A DNA stretch of 64,000 nucleotides from Phascolarctobacterium sp. (GTDB lineage: Bacteria > Bacillota > Negativicutes > Acidaminococcales > Acidaminococcaceae), in contig QAMT01000002.1 of the NCBI GenBank assembly GCA_003150755.1, forward strand, positions 186,001-250,000, read 5' to 3'. A model generated the notes under the pieces. That model saw only the letters and a program-made list of their open reading frames with translations, made no database searches and was not told the DNA's origin. Positions 15,358-22,686 of the stretch are shown here, piece after piece (positions within the stretch are counted from its first letter, which is position 1; every line of letters begins with the position of its first letter). A program made the translations under genes and the position numbers.

Positions 15358-16623
15358 TCACTCACCTGCTTTCTTGCTTGCCGCAACAGTTACCGGTATC
15401 ATATTGCCGTTGATAAAGGCAATGTCGCCGGTCCCGCCGGGCAGCGGGTTCATGTTTTCTTTTGCTCTCCACTCATCGGCGGTAATAACACCATCCTGCC
15501 GCATTATGTGCAGCATTTCGGCACGGCTCTTGCTGTCGCCGCGCAGCATGGAAAGCAGGTCAAATTCAACGTAATAACCCTGCGCGCGCTGCTGCGGCGT
15601 CAGCAGTTTCATGTTGGCAAACTGCTCCCAGCGGCTGAACCACGGCAGCATCGTATTCTGGTAAAAGTCCAGCGACTGCTGTTCAATATTGGAATACGTG
15701 GCCTTGTCCAGCATCTGAATCAGATGCAGCGGCACGCGGTAGAAACGTGCAATTTCCTCAGCCTGGTATTTACGGCTTTCAAGGAATTGCGCTTCTTCCG
15801 GGTCGATGGATATTTTGGAAAACTTAACGCCGCGCGGCAGTACCATTGTACCGCCGCTGTTCTGAACACCGGTGTAAGCATTATTGAAATCATCCTTCAG
15901 CTTTTTAAAACCCGCGTCATTGATGGCCTTTTCTGTTTCCAGTACACCGGAAGCCAGCGCCCCGTTACTGAAGAACCTGTTGCCGAAATCCTCTGCGGAA
16001 AGGCCAAGGCTTACAGCCTGCCTTGCCATATAAAGCGGCGAATAGCCAAGGATACCGTTATAACCAAGCCCTGGCACATGAAAGATTTTATCTGCCGGCA
16101 GGCGGTACAATTTGCCCCTGTCGTTTACATCATAAAATACCTCTCCTGTCGTCCAGTCTTGATAAGGTCTGACGTTCTCCGGCATTAAAAGGTTAAGCCT
16201 TTCAACATTGCCGCGAGAGTCATACACGATTTCCGAATAAGTATTGCCGCCGGTAAGGATATGCGTCATAGCAGTTTCTTTAAAGTAATAGGCCGGCATG
16301 CCCGGAGCCGCCACAGAATGAACCACATCATGCAGCGGATTTTCAACGGCTTTTACCCTGTGCCCGTTGGCATCCTTGCGGTACAGGCTGCACCGGCAGC
16401 TGGCAAAAGTTTCTGCCAGCACATGAATACACGCCCACACAGCAGATAGCTGCATGGCGCGGATATTGGTAACATTGCTGCCCAGCCTCATGCCAGGCGT
16501 CAGCACCGCCGTTGTTTCTCCAGCGCTTTTAGCAACTGCTCCGCCGCCCATACCCACAAGTACGTTTTCCAAAGCTCTGGCAAAGTTTTTCAGCAGTGCC
16601 GGGCTTCTTATTGATAGCTTCAA
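15358..16623 (-). CDS. Portal protein (HK97 family)
   Basis: A 421-residue portal protein, forming the dodecameric ring at one capsid vertex. Family features include MQLSAVWACIHVLAETFASC in the N-terminal third, NPLHDVVHSVAAPGMPAYYF, a HVPGLGYNGILGYSPLYMAR segment, and the long C-terminal stem (RFYRVPLHLIQMLDKATYSNIEQQ). The start is a TTG nine bases from GGGAGG. It lies between the terminase and protease genes. Confidence 0.94.
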   Translation of the reverse strand: MKLSIRSPALLKNFARALENVLVGMGGGAVAKSAGETTAVLTPGMRLGSNVTNIRAMQLSAVWACIHVLAETFASCRCSLYRKDANGHRVKAVENPLHDVVHSVAAPGMPAYYFKETAMTHILTGGNTYSEIVYDSRGNVERLNLLMPENVRPYQDWTTGEVFYDVNDRGKLYRLPADKIFHVPGLGYNGILGYSPLYMARQAVSLGLSAEDFGNRFFSNGALASGVLETEKAINDAGFKKLKDDFNNAYTGVQNSGGTMVLPRGVKFSKISIDPEEAQFLESRKYQAEEIARFYRVPLHLIQMLDKATYSNIEQQSLDFYQNTMLPWFSRWEQFANMKLLTPQQRAQGYYVEFDLLSMLRGDSKSRAEMLHIMRQDGVITADEWRAKENMNPLPGGTGDIAFINGNMIPVTVAASKKAGE

Positions 16624-16680
16624 TCAGTTTCACCTCCCTTCGCTGCAATTAAAAAGGCGCCTGCGTTTTGCAAGCACCTT

Positions 16681-16848
16681 TTACTCATCATCTGTTTCTG
16701 CGTCCTGGTTTACGGTTCTGCGTTTTGCCGCACAAATCAAAAGTGCGCCCAGCACCACCAGCCCCAGCGGCAGGCTGTACAATGCCGCGCCTGCGCAGAT
16801 GCAGGCAGTTCCTGCCAGCAGCAAAGCAAGCCTTATTTTGTTTTCCAC
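16681..16848 (-). CDS. Small phage membrane protein
   Basis: A 55-residue protein (start MENKIRLALLLAGTACIC) between terminase and portal. The GTG start follows a GAGGTG ribosome site by a good distance. Residues 6-41 are one long or two short hydrophobic helices with the tripeptide SLP at the break, followed by a basic-then-acidic tail (KRRTVNQDAETDDE). Small membrane proteins (for example DUF1056-like) often occur just upstream of HK97-type portals; their role is unknown. The frame is intact and preserves spacing on both sides. Confidence 0.75.
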   Translation of the reverse strand: MENKIRLALLLAGTACICAGAALYSLPLGLVVLGALLICAAKRRTVNQDAETDDE

Positions 16849-16857
16849 GTTATCACC

Positions 16858-18633
16858 TCACAGTACATGCACGGAAAAATCATCATCGCCGTACATTTCG
16901 TTAAATGCAGGCATCCTTGCCATGGCATTGATGCAGGCGGCCACCATATCGATGCGCCTGGTATCATCTTTATTTTTCTTGCTTAGTTTCATATTATCGT
17001 TAATATCGGTATATGCATAAGCATTGCCCAGGCACCAGTCAAAAGCCGCATTGCCTTCATGCACTATCCTGCCCTGCATGACAAGTTCTTTAAAGCGTTT
17101 GGTCGGTTCTGAAAGCGTATAAATATTTTGCCTTACTTCTACAACCGTAGCGCCGTCGGCTTCCATTTTCTGCATAAAATAATCTGCATTCCATGTATCA
17201 AAGCAATGTTCTACCACATCAAGCCCCAGTTCTTCCGCTGTACTGTATGCCCAATCTTTCATAACATCATAATCAACAACAGCGCCTGGCGTTACCGTCA
17301 TCCAGCCGCGTTTCTCCCAGTCGCGGTAAGGCACATTATCTTTCTTTTCTTTGCGCTCAACGCTGTCTTCAGGTATAAAACCATGCGACAGTATTGCAAT
17401 ACGCCCATCATCCAAGGGAATAATAAAAGTGTCTGCCGTAAGGTCAAAACGTTTGGATAAATCGTATCCGGCAATGCTTTTCTGCCCTTCAATCAAAGCA
17501 ATCAGCTCATCATGCGATACCTTCAGGCTGTTCCATTTATCCATCAGGCCGTCCATGAATTTAAACTCGCTGCCGCTTTGCCATATATTACAGCGCTTTG
17601 TTAAAAACGCTCGTATCTTTTTAATATCGCCGCTGCCGTAAGCTTCATCACGTTCATTCATAATCTGGCTGCGCAGCTTGCGGCTGTATTCATCGGCATA
17701 TTGCAATATAGGATTAGCCTTAACCCAGCACTCCGGGTCTTTCGGGTCGTCCTCAGCTTCCAGCTCTCGTATCATGCAAAAATAGTTATCCATTGGCGTT
17801 TCCGTTATGCCTTCCAGTATCCGGCAGCACAAGTCATATTCAGCCTTGCACGGATTGTTTTCTGCGTCATTGCCCGCCGTTGTTATAATGCACAAAAGCG
17901 GCTGCCAGCGTTTGCCGAAGCCGTTATAAAGTGTATCCACAATGTCGCTGTTCGGATGCGCATGGTACTCGTCTACAATTACCAGGCACGGCGCACCGGA
18001 ATCCTTGTTTTTTGTTTCTTTCGATAACGCACGCATCCAGCCGCCGCGCTCGCGGTGTACAACTTTCGTTTTTAATATCTCAAGCCGCGCCGAAATATCC
18101 GGCGATTTTTCACCCATGGCGCAGGCATCGCCCCAGACGCGCTTAGCCTGGTCACGGTCTACCGCCACACATTCCACTTCCGGAGCTTCCTCGAATTTTT
18201 GCAGTTCCGGATGTCCGGGCGGATAAATGGCATCGGCGCACATGCCATATAAAGCTATGCCGCTCATCTCCGTGCTTTTTACGTTGCCGCGTGCGCGGAA
18301 ATTAAAACTTTTTGTAAAGCGCCGGGCTCCGGTATCTTTATGAACCCAGCCAAAAAGACAGCCGAGGTCAAAATACTGAAAAGGTAAAAGCTGTATCAGC
18401 TGCCCGGCAAAAGGGCCGCGCACATGATAGCAGCACATTTCAAACCAGTCAAAAATCCTATCAGCCCGCGTTTCATCAAAAACATAAGGGAAACTGTCAG
18501 TGCCCTGCCGCTTCAAATCATCAAGATGCCGCTGACACACCTGCAATTCACGCTTGCAGACTTTACGCAGGCCGCTTACCACCTCTGCCGCATAACGGTG
18601 GGTAATATACATATCATCAAGATTATATTGCAT
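16858..18633 (-). CDS. Terminase large subunit
   Basis: A 591-residue packaging ATPase and nuclease. The ATPase half has the variant Walker A ARGNVKST (114-121) and Walker B CLVIVDEYHAH (Asp221, Glu222), with a TTAGN coupling motif after it. The C-terminal nuclease half shows the first acidic residue in GYDLSKRFDLTADTF and later conserved residues around CFDTWNADYF. It is of the HK97-like Terminase_1 type. It overlaps the small subunit gene by one base. Confidence 0.95.
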   Translation of the reverse strand: MQYNLDDMYITHRYAAEVVSGLRKVCKRELQVCQRHLDDLKRQGTDSFPYVFDETRADRIFDWFEMCCYHVRGPFAGQLIQLLPFQYFDLGCLFGWVHKDTGARRFTKSFNFRARGNVKSTEMSGIALYGMCADAIYPPGHPELQKFEEAPEVECVAVDRDQAKRVWGDACAMGEKSPDISARLEILKTKVVHRERGGWMRALSKETKNKDSGAPCLVIVDEYHAHPNSDIVDTLYNGFGKRWQPLLCIITTAGNDAENNPCKAEYDLCCRILEGITETPMDNYFCMIRELEAEDDPKDPECWVKANPILQYADEYSRKLRSQIMNERDEAYGSGDIKKIRAFLTKRCNIWQSGSEFKFMDGLMDKWNSLKVSHDELIALIEGQKSIAGYDLSKRFDLTADTFIIPLDDGRIAILSHGFIPEDSVERKEKKDNVPYRDWEKRGWMTVTPGAVVDYDVMKDWAYSTAEELGLDVVEHCFDTWNADYFMQKMEADGATVVEVRQNIYTLSEPTKRFKELVMQGRIVHEGNAAFDWCLGNAYAYTDINDNMKLSKKNKDDTRRIDMVAACINAMARMPAFNEMYGDDDFSVHVL

Positions 18634-19094
18634 CAGCCGAACAACTCTGCTTTCCTGTCGGTTTTCTTGCTGCCCTCATCTTTGGCGCGGCTCACCACAA
18701 GACGGGCGCGGCTGGTCGGCGTAAGCCCCAGCTTTTCGGCGTAAGTCATTTTCAGCTTACCGAGACGGTCAATATCCTTGGCATAAGGCATCGCGCGCAT
18801 GGTAGCATCCTCATACTGAACGCAGATGTCGCAGTAGGTTGCCAGTATCTCGCTGTCACAATTTGCAAACAGTTCGATGTCACGCACGCTGTTCAGTGTC
18901 TGCGTCCAGATGCTGCGCGCACGTTCTTTTCTATCCGACTTCAGCCATTCAGGCATTTTCATTTTAGTCTGCCCGCTTTTTAGCTTTTCGGCTTCCTGTG
19001 TGCGGCGCGCCAGTTCCGCATTGGTCCAGTTTTTGCCACGGCCTGCCGCTCTGTTTTCTCTTATTGCATCTATGCTGATTACATTAGCCCCCAA
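18633..19094 (-). CDS. Terminase small subunit (P27 family)
   Basis: About 153 residues. It has a disordered basic N-terminus (IRENRAAGRGKNW), then PEWLKSDRKERARSIWTQT, DSEILATYCDICVQYEDA and a final lysine/arginine-rich stretch (LGLTPTSRARLVVSRAKD), all typical of the P27 family that recognises phage DNA for packaging. Several starts are open at the N-terminus; the TTG at 19094 has the best spacing from GGAGG, while the ATG at 19100 or 19109 sits almost on top of it. Confidence 0.92.
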   Translation of the reverse strand: MGANVISIDAIRENRAAGRGKNWTNAELARRTQEAEKLKSGQTKMKMPEWLKSDRKERARSIWTQTLNSVRDIELFANCDSEILATYCDICVQYEDATMRAMPYAKDIDRLGKLKMTYAEKLGLTPTSRARLVVSRAKDEGSKKTDRKAELFG

Positions 19095-19194
19095 CTCCAT
19101 CACCTCCATTCAATACTTATCCAAAAAACTTACATCGGGGACATTTTCACACAAACGAGAGGGCGGACGGTACTGCGTCCAGCCCTCCAGGGAT

Positions 19195-20076
19195 TTACAC
19201 CCCCCTGCCCTTTACGGTAACAAAATTATCAAAAGGACAGCTTTTAAAATTTAAAAACCATTTTTCCACCAGCTTCATGTAGTGTTCTTCATGGCCTTTG
19301 TAATCATTATTATTTTTAATATTCAACCGGCAGCTAATCCAGTCCGTACTGATAACATAAACCTTAGCGCCAAGTTCATCGTGCAGCTTGCGCCGGTCGT
19401 CCGGCCAGGCAAACATGCCGCTAATCCAGCAGGCTGTGTATTTTTCTTTGTTATCATGCAAGGCGTTTATCAGTCTGTCGCGCAGCCAGTATGCTGCTAC
19501 CAGGTACGGCACACGGTTAATGCTGTACGGATTCTGCCCGGAAAGCTGCCCGATTATTTTATCCAAATCAATAAGCAATTCGCCGGTTTTGATGCGCTGC
19601 TTTATATAAAGGCTTTTGCCGCTGCCGGGCGCACCGGCTACAACATACACCGGCACGGAAGGTTTTAAATACCTGCGCTTAGGCAGACCGCGCACATAGC
19701 CGGGTATAATCCTTCCGGCAGCAGCGCAGACTTCCTGCATCGTTTTCATATCGTGACATTGCTTACAAAGGGCCTGATGGTTGCTTTCATCCCAGAAAAG
19801 ATGCTCATCGCCTTTATGTGCAACTATATGGTCAACCACGGTTGCGGCGCGCAATATCTTTTTGCTGAGGCAGTCCTCGCACAGCGGATGCGTTATTAAA
19901 AATTCCTTACGGTATTTTTCCCACTGTGCATTATATCCGCGTTCCCGCGCATTCTTGCGCCGCTCGTCTCCGGCGCTCCATTTTTCTTTTTTATGCTTGT
20001 CGCAGTAACCGTCGGCACTGTCAGTCAATACGTGGCAGCCTGCTTTTTTGCATTCACGTTTTCTCCTGTCCGGCAT
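19195..20076 (-). CDS. HNH endonuclease fused to a P-loop (kinase-like) domain
   Basis: A 293-residue fusion, starting MPDRRKRECKKAGCHVL at an ATG preceded by AAGGTGG. Residues about 1-120 are an HNH endonuclease: a short Zn cluster (CKKAGC, YCDKH), then CEDC, VVDHIVAHKGD and NHQALCKQCHDMKT, which together hold the H-N-H and four metal-binding cysteines. HNH proteins beside P27/HK97 terminases stimulate cos cleavage. Residues about 140-293 are a separate P-loop domain with GAPGSGKS and a following LLIDLDKIIGQ, resembling AAA/zeta-toxin-like nucleotide or polynucleotide kinases; WISGMFAWPDDRRKL may be its lid. The function of the kinase-like part is unknown. It is the first gene of the late operon. 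Confidence 0.87.
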   Translation of the reverse strand: MPDRRKRECKKAGCHVLTDSADGYCDKHKKEKWSAGDERRKNARERGYNAQWEKYRKEFLITHPLCEDCLSKKILRAATVVDHIVAHKGDEHLFWDESNHQALCKQCHDMKTMQEVCAAAGRIIPGYVRGLPKRRYLKPSVPVYVVAGAPGSGKSLYIKQRIKTGELLIDLDKIIGQLSGQNPYSINRVPYLVAAYWLRDRLINALHDNKEKYTACWISGMFAWPDDRRKLHDELGAKVYVISTDWISCRLNIKNNNDYKGHEEHYMKLVEKWFLNFKSCPFDNFVTVKGRGV

Positions 20077-20094
20077 AGCTTCACCACCTTCAGG

Positions 20095-20166
20095 GCAAAA
20101 TAAAAGCACTGTGCAAAATACGCACAATGCTTACAAAAAGAACTGCCGTAAACTCTCCGGCAGTTC
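20095..20166 (-). terminator. Two tandem intrinsic terminators between early and late genes
   Basis: On the minus strand a perfect nine-pair stem (20158-20166 with 20140-20148) is followed by TTTTTG. A second stem (20122-20132 with 20104-20114, one mismatch) is followed by TTTTATTTT. Both would stop transcription from the early operon before the late genes. Confidence 0.82.
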
Positions 20167-20189
20167 AAATCCCTTTTTCTGTTTATATC

Positions 20190-20198
20190 ATTATACCA
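20190..20198 (-). promoter_or_regulatory. Probable late promoter (extended -10)
   Basis: The minus strand carries TGGTATAAT, an extended -10, between the sigma-like regulator gene and the late genes. No good -35 is present at 16-18 bases. The two terminators lie within 25-100 bases downstream, the arrangement of lambda pR' with tR'. Confidence 0.5.
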
Positions 20199-20244
20199 CA
20201 TTTAAAATCAAGAAAGTGTCCTCATTTTGTCCATTTTTCACCTT

Positions 20245-20673
20245 TCAGCCGAGCGCTATTTTAAATTTATTAAGTGCGCGTTTATAAATATTGTAAATTG
20301 CCTGACGGCTTGAATATCCAAGCGCATCCGCAATGGCAGAAATTGCCATGCCGTCAACATCGCGCATAATCAGCACGAGGCTTTCCTCTTTACCAAGTAC
20401 GCTTAAAGCACCTTCAATCTCCGTTATTTCAAGCACATATCCGGCAATCATGGTATTAAGTTCAGCAAGCCGCTGCAAATCATTCAAGGCATCAGGATGG
20501 CATTTAGGTGTAAAGCCGCCCGGATTATCTTTCGGCTTTACCGTAACGCTTTGCGATGGTCCACGCAGGCGCAGCGGTAGTTTAAGCAGATTATTTATCC
20601 TGTTTACGTTAGCGCGGTATCGGGAAAGCCGCTGGCTTGCTTCCATCAATTCTTTTTCCGGCATATCTATCAA
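20245..20673 (-). CDS. Sigma-region-4-like phage transcriptional regulator
   Basis: A 142-residue protein, the last gene of the early operon. The N-terminal two-thirds is helical and charged with a conserved-looking LPLRLRGPSQSVTVKPKDNPGG loop (described here in part). The C-terminal third has a helix-turn-helix of sigma-70 region 4 type: EESLVLIMRDVDGMAISAIADALGYSSRQAIYNIYKRAL. Proteins like this (DUF1492/ArpU-like) control late genes or packaging in Firmicutes phages. A TTG at 20673 or an ATG at 20664 may be the start. Its place just before the late promoter and terminators makes it the likely activator or antiterminator of late transcription. Confidence 0.75.
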   Translation of the reverse strand: MIDMPEKELMEASQRLSRYRANVNRINNLLKLPLRLRGPSQSVTVKPKDNPGGFTPKCHPDALNDLQRLAELNTMIAGYVLEITEIEGALSVLGKEESLVLIMRDVDGMAISAIADALGYSSRQAIYNIYKRALNKFKIALG

Positions 20674-20951
20674 TCCATTTCTTTTTCCGCCTGCCTGGCA
20701 ATCAGTCTGTCAATATACCATTTGGCTTTTTGTAAATCCTGGCTGCCATTCTTTAATTTCCAGCGCCATAAGTATTTTATGGCATTGGCCGTGCACACTG
20801 CTTCAATTCCGCTTAATCCGATTGTAGCCGCTTCCAAAGCATCTATGCACTCAATCTTTCCGGCTGTGTAATGTGCCGGATGGTTAACGGCGTCCGCACA
20901 CTTTTTCTCTGGTGCCGGCGGCTTCGGAGAGGTAAATCCATTCCCAAACAT
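20670..20951 (-). CDS. DUF3310 phage protein
   Basis: A 93-residue protein with the diagnostic DUF3310 pattern: VNHPAHYTAGKIECIDALEA at about 24, then ANAIKYLWRWKLKNGSQDLQKA and a final WYIDRLIAR. The family is common in phage replication modules; some annotations call it a nucleotide kinase, without firm proof. I begin at the ATG at 20951 so that the gene starts just after its neighbour's stop; the frame is open eleven codons further. Confidence 0.88.
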   Translation of the reverse strand: MFGNGFTSPKPPAPEKKCADAVNHPAHYTAGKIECIDALEAATIGLSGIEAVCTANAIKYLWRWKLKNGSQDLQKAKWYIDRLIARQAEKEMD

Positions 20952-20955
20952 GCTT

Positions 20956-21219
20956 TCACAACCTTTCGCACTTTTTATGCTCACGGCTCCACGCTATGCA
21001 CATCCGGCAAATGTCTTCGCCGCATTCGTTATACATATCAGTATCCAAATCATAGCCCGGCTTTAATTTATGTTTTGCTGCCCAGCTCTCTAAAAAGTTT
21101 TGCGCCACCACCTTGCTGGCGGTTGCATTTTGCGCAAACGGCAAACCCTTAACAATATAAAGCCCGGCCGGGCAGCGCATCACTTTCATAATTTCCATTC
21201 CGTCATTGTATGTTTTCAT
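20956..21219 (-). CDS. Hypothetical early phage protein
   Basis: An 87-residue protein. Starts MKTYNDGMEIMKVMRCPAGL and overlaps the previous gene by 17 bases. The C-terminal half contains two cysteine-bearing segments (NECGEDICRMC and HKKC) that could bind a metal. Not recognised. It is embedded between a possible helicase loader and DUF3310, so a minor role in replication is possible. Confidence 0.6.
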   Translation of the reverse strand: MKTYNDGMEIMKVMRCPAGLYIVKGLPFAQNATASKVVAQNFLESWAAKHKLKPGYDLDTDMYNECGEDICRMCIAWSREHKKCERL

Positions 21220-21865
21220 TTTTACCCGCCTTCCGCATATAACACGGCACCATTTCAGTTATAACCTCGCCTTCCGGCTTTTTATTCCGTGCCGTCAGCC
21301 TGAATCCATAAGTTCTGCACCTGCGTGCGCTGCCGCAGTTCCGGCAGCATTTTTCCTGCGCATACAGCAGCCCGATAGCCAGCCAGTTTTCCATTATCCA
21401 GCTATCTGCTGCATCCGGCCAGATTTCCTTTGCATATTGCGTTATCTCCGCTTTCCCTTTAGCAAGCGGTTCAGCATATTTACTGGCCGTTTTATAATCG
21501 CCATGTTTAGCAGCGTTCACGATAGCGCTTATACATTCCCTGCGCATCTGCTTGCTGCTCTGCGCAGGGCTCGGTGCCGATTCCGGTTCCGGCACTTCCG
21601 TGCCTCCGTCGGCAAGTGCAATAAATTCAAACATTTCGGATAACGACGGATATTTTTTGCATCTGTCAACCGCTATCTGCGCTGCTTTTTCAAACAAGTC
21701 TGCTTCTAACCCATCAAAAGCTTCCATCCATTCGTTGCACAGCCTTTTGCGCATTTCAACGTCCATCGAAGGCGACAGGCTGCCGTTTACATCAAGCACC
21801 GGCAGTTTTTTCTGGTCAAACCAGTAAAACGCTTTTAAAACATCCTGCCTTGTTATCGTTCTCAT
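21203..21865 (-). CDS. Possible helicase loader (G39P-like), C-terminal cysteine cluster
   Basis: A 220-residue protein. The first 80 residues (RQDVLKAFYWFDQKKLPV..., CNEWMEAFDGLEADLFEKAAQ..., CKKYPSLSEMFEF in short pieces) resemble the helical N-terminal region of SPP1 G39P-like helicase loader-inhibitors. A Pro/Ser/Glu linker follows, then a helical region and a Cys-rich segment (CCRNCGSARRCRTYG) that may bind zinc. It directly follows the replication initiator gene with a four-base overlap. The loader assignment rests on shape and place only. Confidence 0.55.
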   Translation of the reverse strand: MRTITRQDVLKAFYWFDQKKLPVLDVNGSLSPSMDVEMRKRLCNEWMEAFDGLEADLFEKAAQIAVDRCKKYPSLSEMFEFIALADGGTEVPEPESAPSPAQSSKQMRRECISAIVNAAKHGDYKTASKYAEPLAKGKAEITQYAKEIWPDAADSWIMENWLAIGLLYAQEKCCRNCGSARRCRTYGFRLTARNKKPEGEVITEMVPCYMRKAGKNENIQ

Positions 21866-22686
21866 ATCACACCAGCTTCCCTGTAAAAATCTTCCAGCGT
21901 TTTCTGCGTTCCCAGCCTGTCATTCGGCAAACCATCCTTCAGCCAGTTGTTTAATATCCCGAAAAGATAACTGGCTGGATAACGCACCTTACGTATTTTG
22001 TCAATCGCCTTAAGTTCTTTAACAGCCTTTGTCAGCCATTCAGGTTTTGTTTGCACTGCGTAAGCAGCTAAAACATCAATGTGTTCTGCTTTCAGCTCAT
22101 TGCTGTTGGCTGGAAACGCTTTTGCATAATCTGCGATAGCAGCGTTAAACTCATGGCTTGCTTTAACCTGCGCAAGCAGGGCGCTGTTTGTCTTGTTTAG
22201 TTTATTTTTTAATAATATATAATTCTTGTTATGTGTGCCCTTTGGTGTGCCCAAAGGTGTGCCCGGAGCAGTAGAATTATCAGCGGCATCCCCCGCCAGC
22301 TCTGGGTTTTGAGGTGTGCCCGAAGGTGTGCCTTTTGGTGTGCCCTCACACTGATACACCTGCCAGTTGTTAATCCTGGCAATAGTGCCTTCTTTTTTGC
22401 AGGTTACGCTTAAAAAATCCAAAGCTTTCAGTCTTTCAATCTCATTGCGCAGCTTTTTAACTGTAACCCCGCAGCTTACGGCAAAGTTGCGGTAGCTGAT
22501 AAACAGCTCGCCCGGCTTAAGTACGGCAACTTTATCGCCGGGCAGGGTCCAGTTGGTTGTTACATGGCGCGCCCGCAGAAGCAAGGTAAGCAGTATTACC
22601 TTGCCATCGGCATCCGCGCCGCGCCATACCATGCTGCTTAATATTTTACGGTGCAGCTTTATCCAGCCATCCACATTATGCACCAC
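21862..22686 (-). CDS. Phage replication initiator (winged-helix, DnaD-like)
   Basis: A 274-residue protein. Residues about 1-115 begin DGWIKLHRKILSS, the opening of many phage replisome-organiser proteins, with a winged helix (FAVSCGVTVKKLRNEIERLKALDFLSV). Residues about 120-160 are a low-complexity linker with six GTP-type tripeptides spaced four residues apart within two blocks. The C-terminal part (AIADYAKAFPANSNEL... PASYLFGILNNWLKDG in pieces) resembles the DnaD-like C-terminal helix bundle that binds the loader. The DNA for the GTP blocks forms iterons, as in lambda O. It overlaps the clamp gene by eleven bases. Confidence 0.85.
   Translation of the reverse strand: MVHNVDGWIKLHRKILSSMVWRGADADGKVILLTLLLRARHVTTNWTLPGDKVAVLKPGELFISYRNFAVSCGVTVKKLRNEIERLKALDFLSVTCKKEGTIARINNWQVYQCEGTPKGTPSGTPQNPELAGDAADNSTAPGTPLGTPKGTHNKNYILLKNKLNKTNSALLAQVKASHEFNAAIADYAKAFPANSNELKAEHIDVLAAYAVQTKPEWLTKAVKELKAIDKIRKVRYPASYLFGILNNWLKDGLPNDRLGTQKTLEDFYREAGVI
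22192..22345. repeat. Iterons and AT-rich tract: putative prophage replication origin
   Basis: Six copies of GTGTGCC(C) lie inside the initiator gene with an exact 12-base period: cores at 22233, 22245, 22257 and, after a gap, 22314, 22326, 22338. Immediately to the left is an almost pure A/T tract (about 22192-22230). This combination of iterons in the initiator gene beside an AT-rich unwinding region is the lambda-O/ori arrangement. Confidence 0.72.

Noticed and set aside
20190..20220. A classical -35/-10 late promoter
   Set aside because: No hexamer resembling TTGACA lies 16-18 bases before the TATAAT; only the extended -10 can be supported.
22231..22345. CRISPR-like array
   Set aside because: The repeats are seven to nine bases with a 12-base period and code for protein; there are no spacers of 25-40 bases and no cas genes.
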